A stretch of 64,000 nt of DNA from Paenalcaligenes sp052103955 (GCA_052103955.1 JBQELO010000010.1:59699-123698), one strand, 5' to 3'. Shown: positions 1-9,234, counted from the first letter of the stretch. Notes: generated by a model not told the origin, from the letters alone. Program-made: numbers and translations.

Positions 1-25
1 GCCACAATCCACCAGAGTTTACGCT

Positions 26-1231
26 TCATGCGTGAGCCACCTTGGATAAACGTGCTACGGGTTTTTCTTGAATAGGCCAGTTTAGAGCGGCAGCGACTAG
101 GCTTAGGGCTATAGAAATATACCAGACCATATCGTAGCTGCCTGTTTTGTCAAACATATAGCCACCTAACCAGCCCCCTAGGAATGAACCTAATTGGTGC
201 AGTAAGAAGACTACGCCACCTAGCATGGACAAATTGCGCACGCCAAACATGGTGGCGATGGTGCCATTAGTAAGCGGTACGGTAGACAGCCATAATAACC
301 CCATCAAAATACCAAATGCATAGGCTGTCCACGTAGATAGCGGTAGCAGAATAAATAGGCTAATAACTACGGCACGCACCAAGTACAGCACACATAAAAT
401 GTGCGGTTTAGAACGCGTAGCGCCTAACCAACCCGCAAAGTAGGTTCCAAATACATTAAATAAGCCAACCAAGGCTAAAACAGTGGTGCCTGCCACTACA
501 GGTAAGCCTTTATCTACCAAGTAGCTAGGTAGGTGCACACCAATAAACAATACTTGGAAGCCACACACAAAAAAGCCCAAGGCTAAGAGCCTAAAATCTG
601 AGTTACCACAGGCTTCGCGTAAGGCTTCTAGCATGGTTTGTTGCGGGCCTTGTGCTACTGGAGGGGTGTCTTTAATCATGGCGGCAAGCGGTATGATCAG
701 CGCCACCATCATGCCTAAGGCAATCAGTGCTGCAGACCAGCCTAGCCATTGAATTAAGCCCAATGAGCCTGGCAGCATGGCAAATTGACCAAAGGAGCCT
801 GCGGCGGCGGCAATACCCATTGCCATACTGCGCTGCTCAGGTGGTACTGCACGACCTACTACGCCCAAGATCACAGAAAAGGACGTGCCTGATAAGCCTA
901 TGCCAATTAACACACCTGCACTTAATGACAGCGATAAGCTGGAGTCGGCATAACCCATGAGCACCAACCCTACGGTATAAAGCACACCGCCCACGATAAC
1001 CGTGCTTTTAGCGCCAAAACGGTCTGCCAGCGCACCGGTAAACGGTTGAGTCAGACCCCAGACTAGGTTTTGCAATGCCATGGCAAAAGCAAATACCTCA
1101 CGGCCCCAGCCGAACTCGGTACTCATGGGAGTCAGAAACAGCCCAAAACCGTGTCGAATCCCTAGCGATAGGAATAAAACCAGTGATGCACCCAGCATAA
1201 TCCAGGTGCTTTTACGCCATACAGATGTCAT
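26..1231 (-). CDS. MFS transporter, 12-TM carrier
   Basis: 401-residue major facilitator superfamily protein of the inner membrane. It begins with a short basic N-terminus followed by hydrophobic helices through its whole length. A motif-A-like loop GALADRFGAKS lies between TM2 and TM3 (about residues 66-76). The overall look (GIRHGFGLFLTPMSTEFGW near residue 25) is that of the monocarboxylate/oxalate-type carriers common in Burkholderiales, but the substrate cannot be named. The gene is complete, stopping at 26. It is divergent from the diguanylate cyclase gene with about 250 nt between them, and no regulator is adjacent in the window. Confidence 0.85.
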   Translation of the reverse strand: MTSVWRKSTWIMLGASLVLFLSLGIRHGFGLFLTPMSTEFGWGREVFAFAMALQNLVWGLTQPFTGALADRFGAKSTVIVGGVLYTVGLVLMGYADSSLSLSLSAGVLIGIGLSGTSFSVILGVVGRAVPPEQRSMAMGIAAAAGSFGQFAMLPGSLGLIQWLGWSAALIALGMMVALIIPLAAMIKDTPPVAQGPQQTMLEALREACGNSDFRLLALGFFVCGFQVLFIGVHLPSYLVDKGLPVVAGTTVLALVGLFNVFGTYFAGWLGATRSKPHILCVLYLVRAVVISLFILLPLSTWTAYAFGILMGLLWLSTVPLTNGTIATMFGVRNLSMLGGVVFLLHQLGSFLGGWLGGYMFDKTGSYDMVWYISIALSLVAAALNWPIQEKPVARLSKVAHA

Positions 1232-1483
1232 GACCTATCCTCTTGTTGCCCGTAATAATTGGTATTGGCATGTAAGCTGAACCATACACGTTGGCCATGA
1301 CGCAGGGACAGGTCAACTGTTATAGGAAATAGATGATAAGTGAACTCTATTTTCGGGTCAACGACTATGCAGTGTTGTGGCGTAAAGCCTAGTTTTAGCG
1401 GTTTATTATGTAATTGACTCAGCTAATGGCAAAATACAATGACGCCAGAATGCGGTGCTGTCTCTGATTAATGGTTTGTAGAA

Positions 1484-3031
1484 TTGTTTAAAAAAATAGA
1501 TTTATTACGGCTCATCCTGCTGGTGACTATTCTCAGTTGCTTGGTCACGCTTGTAAACACTTTTTACGCAGGTTACAAGGTACAACGGCAACAGTTGGTG
1601 CAAAACACGCTGGAAAGCAATTTTAACTACGCACAAAAGCTTGCCAGTAGTACGAATGAGTTCTTACGTTCAGCATTGCAACAGTTAAATGTGAGCGCCT
1701 CCGTGCTGGTGGAGTTACTGGACGATGATGAGCGCTTGTTTCTGGAAGCTGAACGGTTGCGCTTGCAAACAGATAGCTTTAATTCGGTAGTGATTATTAA
1801 TCAGGCGGGCGAGGTGCAGGCCACATCACCCGAAAGTTTGCAGCTAACGGGTATGAATCTGGATACCCCGGGTGTGCAAGAGGCCTTGTCGCTAAAAGAG
1901 CCAAATATCAGCGCTCCTTATCTGTCGACGGTAGGTAATTTTATCGTCTTTATTTCACACCCCATTTACGATAAAAATGGCACGTATCGTGGCTTAGTGG
2001 GTGGCAGCCTTTATCTGAAAAAAGAAAGTATTTTGAACCGCTTGTTGGGTAGTCATCCCTATAGAGACGGCTCGTACCTGTATGTGGTCTCTGCAGAAAA
2101 GGAATTGATTTATCACCCCGATACAACGCGTGTGGGCAGTGTAGTAGAAGGCAATCAGGTGATTGATAAGGTGGTGCAATCGCAATCGGGAAGTTTGTCA
2201 CTGCAAAACAGTCAAGGCATCACGATGTTGGCGGGCTACGCACCTGTGCCCCTGAGTGGTTGGGGGATTGTGTCTCAGCGCCCCGAGGAGGCAACTCTAG
2301 AACCCCTAGAAGGTTTAATGCACCAAGTTATTCATAAAACATTGCCCGTGGCTGTGATTTCATTATTGTTGGTGTGGTGGGGCGCACGAAAAATTGCCAA
2401 GCCATTGCGTCAATTGGCAGAGAATGCTCGCGTGATGCATTCGTCGGGCACTGAAAGTGAAATCAGCCATGTGCGTTCTTGGTATTTTGAAGCGCACGAG
2501 TTGAAGAAAGCGCTGCTGATGGGTATGGGTTTTTTAAAGCGCAACATAGAGCGATTAGACAAAGATAACCGTACTGACCCGTTAACTGGATTGCTGAACC
2601 GTCGTGGCTTAGAGCAAGAATTACGCGTGTACGAGCATACGCATCGCATGTTCTCGGTGATCTCTGTTGATATAGATTTCTTTAAGAAGGTCAATGACAC
2701 ACACGGGCATGACGTAGGTGATTTGGTACTTAAAGAGCTAGGCGTACAAATGTTAGCCTGTGTGCGCAGTGAAGACTTGGCATGTCGTATAGGGGGCGAA
2801 GAGTTTTTGATTCTATTGCCGGATACACCCTTAGAAGTTGCTGTAGAGGTGGCTGAACGTTTACGTGCTCAAGTAGCCGCTACCGAGATGCCAGTAGTGG
2901 GGCGGATTACGATTTCTTTAGGGGTAGCGATGTCGTCTTCTGACATGACGGATTCTGCCGTTGTGCTTAAGCAAGCCGATGAAAAACTCTATGATGCTAA
3001 ACATAACGGCAGAAATAGGGTGGAAGCTTAG
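1484..3031 (+). CDS. membrane diguanylate cyclase with periplasmic dCache-type sensor
   Basis: 515-residue protein predicted to make cyclic di-GMP from two GTP. The order is TM1 (about residues 8-27), a periplasmic region of about 250 residues with a dCache/PAS-like look, TM2 near residue 285, a HAMP-like linker, and a GGDEF domain (about 350-515). The active-site motif is GGEEF near residue 438, and an RxxD inhibitory site (RSED) sits five residues before it, so the enzyme is probably active and product-inhibited. There is no EAL domain. The start appears to be TTG (TTG TTT AAA), because an ATG 13 nt upstream runs into a stop; the ribosome site is weak. Its stop codon overlaps that of the convergent acetyltransferase gene. 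Confidence 0.9.
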   Translation: MFKKIDLLRLILLVTILSCLVTLVNTFYAGYKVQRQQLVQNTLESNFNYAQKLASSTNEFLRSALQQLNVSASVLVELLDDDERLFLEAERLRLQTDSFNSVVIINQAGEVQATSPESLQLTGMNLDTPGVQEALSLKEPNISAPYLSTVGNFIVFISHPIYDKNGTYRGLVGGSLYLKKESILNRLLGSHPYRDGSYLYVVSAEKELIYHPDTTRVGSVVEGNQVIDKVVQSQSGSLSLQNSQGITMLAGYAPVPLSGWGIVSQRPEEATLEPLEGLMHQVIHKTLPVAVISLLLVWWGARKIAKPLRQLAENARVMHSSGTESEISHVRSWYFEAHELKKALLMGMGFLKRNIERLDKDNRTDPLTGLLNRRGLEQELRVYEHTHRMFSVISVDIDFFKKVNDTHGHDVGDLVLKELGVQMLACVRSEDLACRIGGEEFLILLPDTPLEVAVEVAERLRAQVAATEMPVVGRITISLGVAMSSSDMTDSAVVLKQADEKLYDAKHNGRNRVEA

Positions 3032-3570
3032 GCTTGTGCTTGTAACCACTGAGCCTTAGTAATGCGACTAATATGTTCGGTGCGGTAGTCGTTCATGAAG
3101 GGGTTAAATTGTTGTTCTTCCGTATGATGATGGATGAACCCGCATTTAGCCTGTGCTTTGAACGACTGTACATTGTCGGCAAAATAACCGCACCACAATG
3201 CATCCACGTGTAGGGTTTGGAAGGCGTGGCGCATGATGGCGCGTAGCGCCTCGGGGATGAGTCCTTGCCCCCAAAATGGGACGCCTATCCAGTAGGCCAC
3301 TTCTGCTTCGGTTTCGGGTAAGGGAAAGTTGCTATCTTTGCCTCGTAATAAACCAATCATGCCTATGGCGACGTTGTCTGCGGTGAGGGCAACAGCGTAA
3401 ACCTCGTCTTGCGCAAAAATAGTTTGAATAATTTCTAAGCTTTCCGCTTCGCTTTGATGCGCTGGCCATCCGGCGATAGGGCCTACGCGCTCGTCTTTAG
3501 CATAGTGGTATAGGCTGGCTGCATCGCTAGCTTGCCAAGGTCTGATAAGTAGACGTTCGGTGTGCAACAT
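3028..3570 (-). CDS. GNAT N-acetyltransferase, RimJ/RimL type
   Basis: 180-residue acetyltransferase with the RimJ/RimL layout. It has an N-terminal MLHTERLLIRPW strand (residues 1-12), a central WIGVPFWGQGLIPEAL acetyl-CoA loop (about residues 92-107) and a late segment VQSFKAQAKCGF typical of the C-terminal substrate-pocket region. Such proteins acetylate N-termini of ribosomal proteins or small amines; the substrate here is unknown. It is convergent with the diguanylate cyclase gene, sharing stop-codon bases at 3028-3031. Confidence 0.85.
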   Translation of the reverse strand: MLHTERLLIRPWQASDAASLYHYAKDERVGPIAGWPAHQSEAESLEIIQTIFAQDEVYAVALTADNVAIGMIGLLRGKDSNFPLPETEAEVAYWIGVPFWGQGLIPEALRAIMRHAFQTLHVDALWCGYFADNVQSFKAQAKCGFIHHHTEEQQFNPFMNDYRTEHISRITKAQWLQAQA

Positions 3571-3695
3571 GGTGTGCTCCTGTTTTTGTGTTTCATGAAC
3601 AAGAAACAGTGTAGAAAAAACAGCAGCCTATGCTAAGGTAGGAACTTGGGTAAAAAAGGTAATTTTGAAAACAAAATAGTGATTATTTTGCTTTT

Positions 3696-4553
3696 ATGGA
3701 AAAATCTACGGTAGTAATAGAAACAGATGCCACGCTGTTAGGCAGCAGCTCGGCAGAAGTTGATTGTGGCGACACTCACTTTAGCCCTGTAGCGCCACAC
3801 CCCTTGGTATTGGCGTATGTAGTGGTGCTAGTGTGCCAAGGCGGAGAGGGCGAGTTAGAGGTGAACTTCCAGCCTTGTAGAGTCAAACAGCATGATGTAT
3901 TGGTATTGGCTGAAGACTCTATTGCCGTGGTGAAAAAACGTTCGACGCATTTCCGCTGTTCGTATTATCTATTACAGCGCTCTATTGCGGCTGAAGTGGC
4001 CTACGCCTTACCTAATCATTTGTTCTCGTACTTGAATGCTTCGCCTTATATAGCCGCTTCTGAGCAATTGACAGCGTTTGTGTCAGTGTGGGAGCAGCAT
4101 CTACAGTTAGTGTTTAGGCGTGAATCGGGCTACCGGCGGCAGATGCTGATCAATGCATTTCAAAACCTGTTTTTTTGGCTTAGTGAGCAAGCCGACACGC
4201 AACAAGAGCAACTACGCAATAACTTTAGTAGGCAAGAAATGCTGTGTTGGCGGTTTTGGGAGATGCTGGCTGTAGCGTGTAGGCAGCATAGGGAAGTCGC
4301 CTTTTATGCCAAGGCGTTGCACATTACGCCGTATTACTTATCACAGCTTACGCGACGGTTTTTTAATGACACACCCAAAACGCTGATAGATAGACAGGTC
4401 ATTTTGGAAATCAAAAAAGAGCTTAGGAAATCGCATCAGAGCATTCAACAAATTGCTGATGCGCTGGACTTCGTAGACCCCTCGTATCTAAGTAAGTATT
4501 TCAGTAAGCACACCGGAATGGGGCCTACTGAGTACCGCAGCAGCCTTTCTTAA
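3696..4553 (+). CDS. AraC-family transcriptional regulator
   Basis: 285-residue regulator. The N-terminal half (about 1-170) resembles a cupin-like effector domain of AraC proteins. The C-terminal 100 residues hold two helix-turn-helix motifs. The second is the family signature, SIQQIADALDFVDPSYLSKY followed by FSKHTGMGPTEYR. The effector and target genes are not evident. Neighbours are a divergent GNAT gene and a convergent, broken phosphotransferase gene. Confidence 0.88.
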   Translation: MEKSTVVIETDATLLGSSSAEVDCGDTHFSPVAPHPLVLAYVVVLVCQGGEGELEVNFQPCRVKQHDVLVLAEDSIAVVKKRSTHFRCSYYLLQRSIAAEVAYALPNHLFSYLNASPYIAASEQLTAFVSVWEQHLQLVFRRESGYRRQMLINAFQNLFFWLSEQADTQQEQLRNNFSRQEMLCWRFWEMLAVACRQHREVAFYAKALHITPYYLSQLTRRFFNDTPKTLIDRQVILEIKKELRKSHQSIQQIADALDFVDPSYLSKYFSKHTGMGPTEYRSSLS

Positions 4554-4567
4554 CTAACGCCTACGCT

Positions 4568-5372
4568 TTAAAAAAACTCGTCTAACAACGTGTAGAAGGC
4601 TATACGTTGGGTGTCTACATCGGCAAGCCCATACTGTTCCATGAAAAGGGGGATATATGCGCTGCCAAAATCAGCACTGATATCGCGTAGCGCAAGCGCA
4701 ATATCTTGGTAGCGATCGGCTACGCCTAAACGCCCACAGTCTATATAACCCGTAAAGTTACCGTTATTAGCCATGAAGTTGGGTAAACAGGCATCACCGT
4801 GGGTGACGACCATGTCTTCGCTTTTGGGTTGTAGGCTAACGAGTTTTTGAAAAAGTTGCTCGGCAGTTAACCCTTGGTTTTCTTCATCCACATCGTCTAG
4901 AAAAACGAGTCCTGCTTGCAACCTTGCCTGCGCATGGGCGATACGTGCGGCTGCTGAATGATCAAAAGGGCAGTTCTCTACCGGCATGTGATGCAGTACT
5001 TTTAGCGCTTGTGCGATGAGCGGCACGGCCTGTGCGGCGGGCAGCGCGCTGGAGTACAGATCGTTGCCTGCTACTGCGCTCAGCAACAACCAGCCTCGTT
5101 CAGGTTGGAAATGGCTGGCAATCACAGCAGGGCAAGCAAGGCCTTGCGCGGCTAACCAACGTAAGCGTGCTTCTTCATCAGCTAACTCGGCGTGTGCATG
5201 CATACGTTCTGTTTTCAGGAAGAGCGTGTCTTGGCCTGATGCCTCTAAGCGAAAGACGGCAGCATCTGAACAACCTTCTGTTTGAGCGCGCCAGCGATAA
5301 GGGGCAAGCAGGGCCTGCCAGGCTGTAGGTAAGGAAACCCGGTAGGCTAGTGAGTGATTGGAGTTCTGGCAT
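4568..5372 (-). pseudogene. aminoglycoside O-phosphotransferase, APH(3')-like, frameshifted near the N-terminus
   Basis: The open part (5203 to 4568, 211 residues) carries the APH catalytic core: VVTHGDACLPNF (Brenner-type HGDxxxxN motif) and YIDCGRLGVADRYQDIA (metal-binding D and activation loop). The expected N-terminus is in two frames. MPELQSLTSLP can be read from an ATG at 5372. The next residues, LPTAWQALLAPYRWRAQTEG, lie in the frame of the catalytic core, which has no in-frame start codon back to an upstream TGA. The span 5372-4568 is 805 nt, one more than a 267-residue gene, so one extra base fits, plausibly in the GGG run at 5338-5340. The family phosphorylates aminoglycosides such as kanamycin; antibiotic specificity is not claimed. 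It is either a decayed gene or a base-calling error. Confidence 0.8.
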
Positions 5373-5797
5373 AGAAATCATGCGTAGAGGGCTAAAGTAG
5401 CCAGCAGTATAGAGCACAATGTGATGTGGTTAGCTCATCGTACAAAATGGGTTGTCACCAGGCATAACTTCATATTTTCTACCAGAAACACCCTACGGTT
5501 AGGGAAATAGACGCAAGCTAGTAGCAGCGAGAAAACAGACTGTAAGGGCTTCACTAGAAGATGCATGGCAATACTCATAAAATGATTGTTATACAGTAAT
5601 TTTTGATTATTTGGCAATGATTTTTTGATGGCGATTCACCAGCTAGTAGGGGGGGGTGTATGCTATTGAAATACAATGAATTTTTAAGTTTTAGGAAATT
5701 TTCGGTATTTTAATTATCGTAAAACAATAAAAAATGATTGCTTTGAAATGATTTTTTGCGTAAAAATAGCAGCGGTTTCTACTTTTTTGAGAGTCTT
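5373..5797. other. AT-rich intergenic stretch with no supported gene
   Basis: About 425 nt between the phosphotransferase and DUF2975 genes. It is AT-rich and holds a run of eight G (5649-5656). A 60-codon minus-strand ORF (5435-5617) has no ribosome site and no recognisable composition. No RNA gene or clear terminator was seen. The promoter of the DUF2975/HTH operon probably lies in the last 100 nt. Confidence 0.5.
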
Positions 5798-5823
5798 ATG
5801 CATCCCGATAAGTTAGCGGTTAC

Positions 5824-6360
5824 GTGCCAAAAATGGCCGCTTTTACGTTGCTCTTGATGGTGGCCATGGTGGTGATTAATGCAGCCACGTGGTTTTACCC
5901 CAGTTTAGGCTCCGTTGAAGGGGGCTATGGCATTGCGTTTTCGTTATCTAACCAACTGATTCCTGGCGCGTTGGGTGTAGTAGACAGTTTGCCTGTGTGG
6001 CAACGGCTGGGTGCGGTAGTGATTTCCAGCATTCCGCTAGTGGTGTTGGCAACAGGCTTGTTCAGCTTACGTGCTCTGTTCACCAGTTATGCCAATGGCG
6101 ATTATTTTTCGGCCTCTGCCGCTACTCATATGGAAAAAATGGGGAGAGCGGTAGGCTATTGGGTCATTCTTAATGTTGTATGCGAACCCTTGCTTAGCCT
6201 CTGGGTTACTATGCTGGAGCCCGCAGGACAGCGCTTTATCTCGATGAGCTTTACTTCATCCAGTGTAGTGGCGTTGTTTGTGTCGGCATGCGTCATTATT
6301 ATTGCGAGAATTCTGCGTAGAGCAGCCAGCATTAATCAAGAAAATCAAGAGTTTGTATAA
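5824..6360 (+). CDS. DUF2975 membrane protein, probable one-base loss near its start
   Basis: 178-residue membrane protein with four hydrophobic segments, matching the DUF2975 family (YoaS-like) that is usually paired with a small XRE-type regulator, as here. The open frame begins at a GTG with no ribosome site. An ATG at 5798 has a GAGAG element just upstream and reads MHPDKLAVTCQK, in a frame one base off. Adding one A to the A-run at 5830-5834 would join it to MAAFTLLLMVAM and give a 187-residue protein. The true start is therefore probably 5798 with a missing A, or translation starts at 5824 or 5833. The function of the family is unknown. Confidence 0.75.
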   Translation: MPKMAAFTLLLMVAMVVINAATWFYPSLGSVEGGYGIAFSLSNQLIPGALGVVDSLPVWQRLGAVVISSIPLVVLATGLFSLRALFTSYANGDYFSASAATHMEKMGRAVGYWVILNVVCEPLLSLWVTMLEPAGQRFISMSFTSSSVVALFVSACVIIIARILRRAASINQENQEFV

Positions 6361-6365
6361 AGCAT

Positions 6366-6608
6366 ATGGCTATAGACGTTACCTTAGATGTGATTCTGGC
6401 AAAACGTAAAGTGAAGTCTAAAGACTTAGCAGCTGCCGTGGGAATCACTGAGCAAAACTTGTCACTATTAAAGCAAGGCAAGGTAAAGGGGGTGCGCTTT
6501 GCGACGCTGGAAGCCATCTGTAAATACTTAGACTGCCAACCAGGGGACATTTTGCAATACAGCTACCGTGTTGATGACAGCGATAACAGCACAGGTGTTG
6601 ACGAGTAG
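6366..6608 (+). CDS. small XRE/Cro-CI-type DNA-binding protein
   Basis: 80-residue helix-turn-helix protein of the YozG type. Helices KSKDLAAAVGITEQNLSLLK (about residues 17-36) form the HTH, followed by the LEAICKYLDCQPGDILQY signature of this subfamily. It follows the DUF2975 gene after 5 nt, so the two are co-transcribed. The pairing is common in bacteria and suggests a membrane protein/repressor module, probably autoregulatory. Confidence 0.88.
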   Translation: MAIDVTLDVILAKRKVKSKDLAAAVGITEQNLSLLKQGKVKGVRFATLEAICKYLDCQPGDILQYSYRVDDSDNSTGVDE

Positions 6609-6628
6609 GGCGTTACACCGTGTATTGC

Positions 6629-7276
6629 TTAATCGTTTCTAGGTGAGTGCCCGCGTAAGAAGGTGGCAATAGCATCGGAGATAAATACCTCTAGTGCTGC
6701 CGTGTCGTAGCCTATGCCTAGCATGGCTAAGTGCACGGGGTTAAAGGTAATCATGTCATGAAAAAATAGGGCGGCACGTAGTGGGTTTGGTACCTGTAGC
6801 CGTCCTTGTTCTTGTTGCTGCTCTAAATAGCGGGCCACCACCTTACGCGATTGTTCTGGCCCGCTTTCTATCCAGACTCGTCCCATTTCAGGGAAGCGAT
6901 TTGATTCTGCAATGATTAAGCGCTGAAACGCTAAGTGTCTGTCTTGCAGCAAGATACTAAGTAAAGCATTGGCCAGAGTACGCAAGCCCTGCTCAGGGGC
7001 TTGGTCGCGCAAATCTATATTTTCTAAATCGTGTATAAACGCGTTTGACAGGCTTTGTACCACAGCCAGAAATAAACCTTCTTTACCCCCAAATTGCTTA
7101 TAGACGTTGGTTTTAGATCCACCAACTTGGGCCACAATTTGATCCACACTGACACCCGCGTAACCGTCTTCTAAAAAGCGCTCAGAAGCCACCTCCAGTA
7201 TCTGTAGGCGTCTGGCGGCCCCTCGGTAAGTAAGGCGGCTGCCGGTGCCAGAAGTAGTGGTGGTCTGATCAGTCAT
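6629..7276 (-). CDS. TetR-family transcriptional repressor
   Basis: 215-residue TetR protein. The N-terminal HTH (about residues 20-70) contains the signature YAGVSVDQIVAQVGGSKTNV followed by YKQFGGKEGLF. The C-terminal ligand domain is unassigned. It lies 9 nt downstream of the EamA transporter gene in the same operon. A perfect palindrome at 8150-8168, directly upstream of that operon, is the likely operator, giving autorepression together with control of the exporter. Confidence 0.9.
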   Translation of the reverse strand: MTDQTTTTSGTGSRLTYRGAARRLQILEVASERFLEDGYAGVSVDQIVAQVGGSKTNVYKQFGGKEGLFLAVVQSLSNAFIHDLENIDLRDQAPEQGLRTLANALLSILLQDRHLAFQRLIIAESNRFPEMGRVWIESGPEQSRKVVARYLEQQQEQGRLQVPNPLRAALFFHDMITFNPVHLAMLGIGYDTAALEVFISDAIATFLRGHSPRND

Positions 7277-7285
7277 AACGAGGGT

Positions 7286-8131
7286 TTAGGTTGGTGAAGG
7301 TAGTTTCTTTTGGCTTAGTAGCAGTCCAGCAATCACGATGGCTATACCCAGTAATTGGAAGGGGGTAGGCACGACGGATTTAATGATGGCATCCAAGGCA
7401 AAAGCAGTAATAGGTACGAGCAAAAAGAAGGGGGCAATGGTCACAGCGCCCGCATGAGCAATCGCTCTAAACCATAGCACAAAAGGAATGGCGGTTAGAG
7501 CAAGTGCCAGTATAAAGAAGCCCAACAGGTGTGTGCTAGTTAGTTCGCTGGGGAAGTCACCCATTAAGGCAGTAAGTACGCTGAGCTCTACACCTGCGAT
7601 GAATAATTGCCAGCCAGTGAAGTTAATCATGCCCATAGGTGGTTTGCCCCAACGGTTCATCAGTACGCTGCCTAAGGCCAACGACAAGGTACTGCCTAAG
7701 GCCGCTAATACACCCAGAAAATCCACTTGTGCATCGCCTTTTAGTACCACGAGTGCGACACCCATAACCCCGATGATGACACTGAGGATTTTAAGCGTAG
7801 TAGGTTTCGCGCCTAAGATAGCCCAGCCTAGCAAAATAACGAATAGCGGGCCTAGCGCTTGAAAAATAGCGGCGACACCACCGGGCAAACGCAGTGCAGA
7901 GACAAACAACAGCGAAAAGAATAAACAGGTGTTGAGTGTGCCTAAGATAACGAGGCGACCTAACCAGCCAGGTGCTGGCAATTGTCTAGCAATAAGCAGC
8001 AGAATAATGGCACCACCCATGGCCCTAACCGCCGAGATCAAGAAAGGATGCGGAGGCAACATAAGCGTGGTGACGACGTAGGTAAAGCCCCAAAGTACAG
8101 TAGCAAGGGCTGCAGCAGCTTTTGGATTCAT
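7286..8131 (-). CDS. EamA/DMT-family transporter
   Basis: About 281 residues with ten hydrophobic segments and the two EamA repeats (roughly 8-135 and 145-280) of drug/metabolite transporters. An ATG at 8143 would add MRIA, but 8131 has a GAGA element at good distance, so 8131 is preferred. It is the first gene of an operon with the TetR repressor. The family mostly exports amino acids, metabolites or toxic compounds; the substrate is unknown. The TetR pairing suggests induction by the exported compound. Confidence 0.87.
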   Translation of the reverse strand: MNPKAAAALATVLWGFTYVVTTLMLPPHPFLISAVRAMGGAIILLLIARQLPAPGWLGRLVILGTLNTCLFFSLLFVSALRLPGGVAAIFQALGPLFVILLGWAILGAKPTTLKILSVIIGVMGVALVVLKGDAQVDFLGVLAALGSTLSLALGSVLMNRWGKPPMGMINFTGWQLFIAGVELSVLTALMGDFPSELTSTHLLGFFILALALTAIPFVLWFRAIAHAGAVTIAPFFLLVPITAFALDAIIKSVVPTPFQLLGIAIVIAGLLLSQKKLPSPT

Positions 8132-8149
8132 GGCAATTCTCATGGATTA

Positions 8150-8168
8150 ATACGATACGGTATCGTAT
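8150..8168. promoter_or_regulatory. TetR-type operator, perfect inverted repeat
   Basis: ATACGATAC, one central G, then GTATCGTAT: two perfect 9-bp half-sites. It lies just upstream of the EamA-TetR operon start (8131/8143), in the position expected for an autoregulated TetR operator that overlaps the promoter. Confidence 0.75.
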
Positions 8169-8293
8169 CATATTGTTTAAGAATAAAGCAGCAGCAGAAA
8201 AAGGGAGTGTGGTTAGTGATTCACAGCCGTAGCGCAGCGGTGGATAATAGGGCTGAAGTAGTCATGATGTTGGCAGAACAAAGGAACTAGAGC

Positions 8294-9234
8294 ATGCAGT
8301 GGCTCATGAATGTCATTGAACAGCACGGTTTAGGGCTGGTTTTTCTGAATGTGTTAATTGAGCAGTTAGGTGCTCCTATACCGGCCTATCCCACCTTAGT
8401 GGTGACCAGTGCGCTAGCGCAGGCAGGGCGTTTTTCAATACCTGCGTTATTAGCTTTAGCAGTGGTGGCCGCCTTGATTGCCGACGTATTATGGTTTTAC
8501 GCGGGTCGTCGTTATGGCCGTAAAGTCATGGCAACCTTATGCCGGGTATCGTTGTCGCCTGATTCCTGTGTGCGTCAAACCGAAGGTGTGTATTTGCGTT
8601 GGGGGCCTAAGTCGTTATTGGTCGCAAAATTTATTCCTGGTTTTGCGTCCGTAGCCAGTGCTATGGCTGGGGCGTTGGGTACGGATGTGCGACGTTTTAT
8701 CTGGTTGACATGCTGGGTGCTGCGGTTTGGGTAGGCTCTGCGCTGCTGTTGGGTAGCTTGTTTAGCTCTACCATTGGTGAGCTGTTGGCTACCTTAGACG
8801 CATTAGGCCGCTGGGGGTTGGTGATATTAGCCGTACTGTTGGCGTTGTTTATTGCGCGTAAGGTATGGCAGCGTCATGCATTTTTGAAGATGATACGTCA
8901 GATACGAATTAGCGCGGATGAACTGTATTGCTTGATCCAAGAGGGGGCGAAACCCTTGATTTTGGATGTGCGCAGCGAGTTTTATCGAATGGATGGCAGT
9001 ATCCCTGGTTCGGTACTGCTGGATGAGAAAAACCTACAAGGCCCACAAGCCTTAAGTATTGAGCTAAGCCACGAAGTGGTGGTGTATTGTTCGTGCCCTA
9101 ACGACGCGTCGGCTGCTAGGGTGGTGCAACGACTGAAATCACTAGGCTATATGCATGTGCGGCCATTACACGGTGGTATAGATGCGTGGGTAGCGGCGGG
9201 TCATCCGGTAGAACTGCTAGAGCTCGCTCAGTAA
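8294..9234 (+). pseudogene. DedA-family membrane protein fused to a rhodanese domain, frameshifted
   Basis: The first frame (8294-8734) encodes the DedA/SNARE-associated (VTT) domain: IEQLGAPIPAYPTLVV, FYAGRRYGRK and KFIPGFASVASAMAG. The second frame (in frame with an ATG at 8710, ending 9234) continues the last DedA helices (MLGAAVWVGSALLLG), adds a TM helix near codon 190, and ends in a rhodanese domain (LILDVRSEFYRMDGSIPGS; active-site region VVVYCSCPND with cysteine; LHGGIDAWVAAGHPV). One T missing from TT at 8705-8706 would restore FIWFDMLGAAVW and a 313-residue protein. DedA-rhodanese fusions are a known family; DedA proteins are linked to lipid flipping and envelope integrity. Decay and base-calling error cannot be told apart. 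Confidence 0.85.

Noticed and set aside
5435..5617. 60-codon ORF in the AT-rich gap
   Set aside because: No ribosome site, no recognisable features, isolated position.
5649..5656. G8 tract as a phase-variation switch
   Set aside because: It lies in an intergenic region about 140 nt from the next start codon, not in a reading frame or between -35 and -10 boxes that I can recognise.
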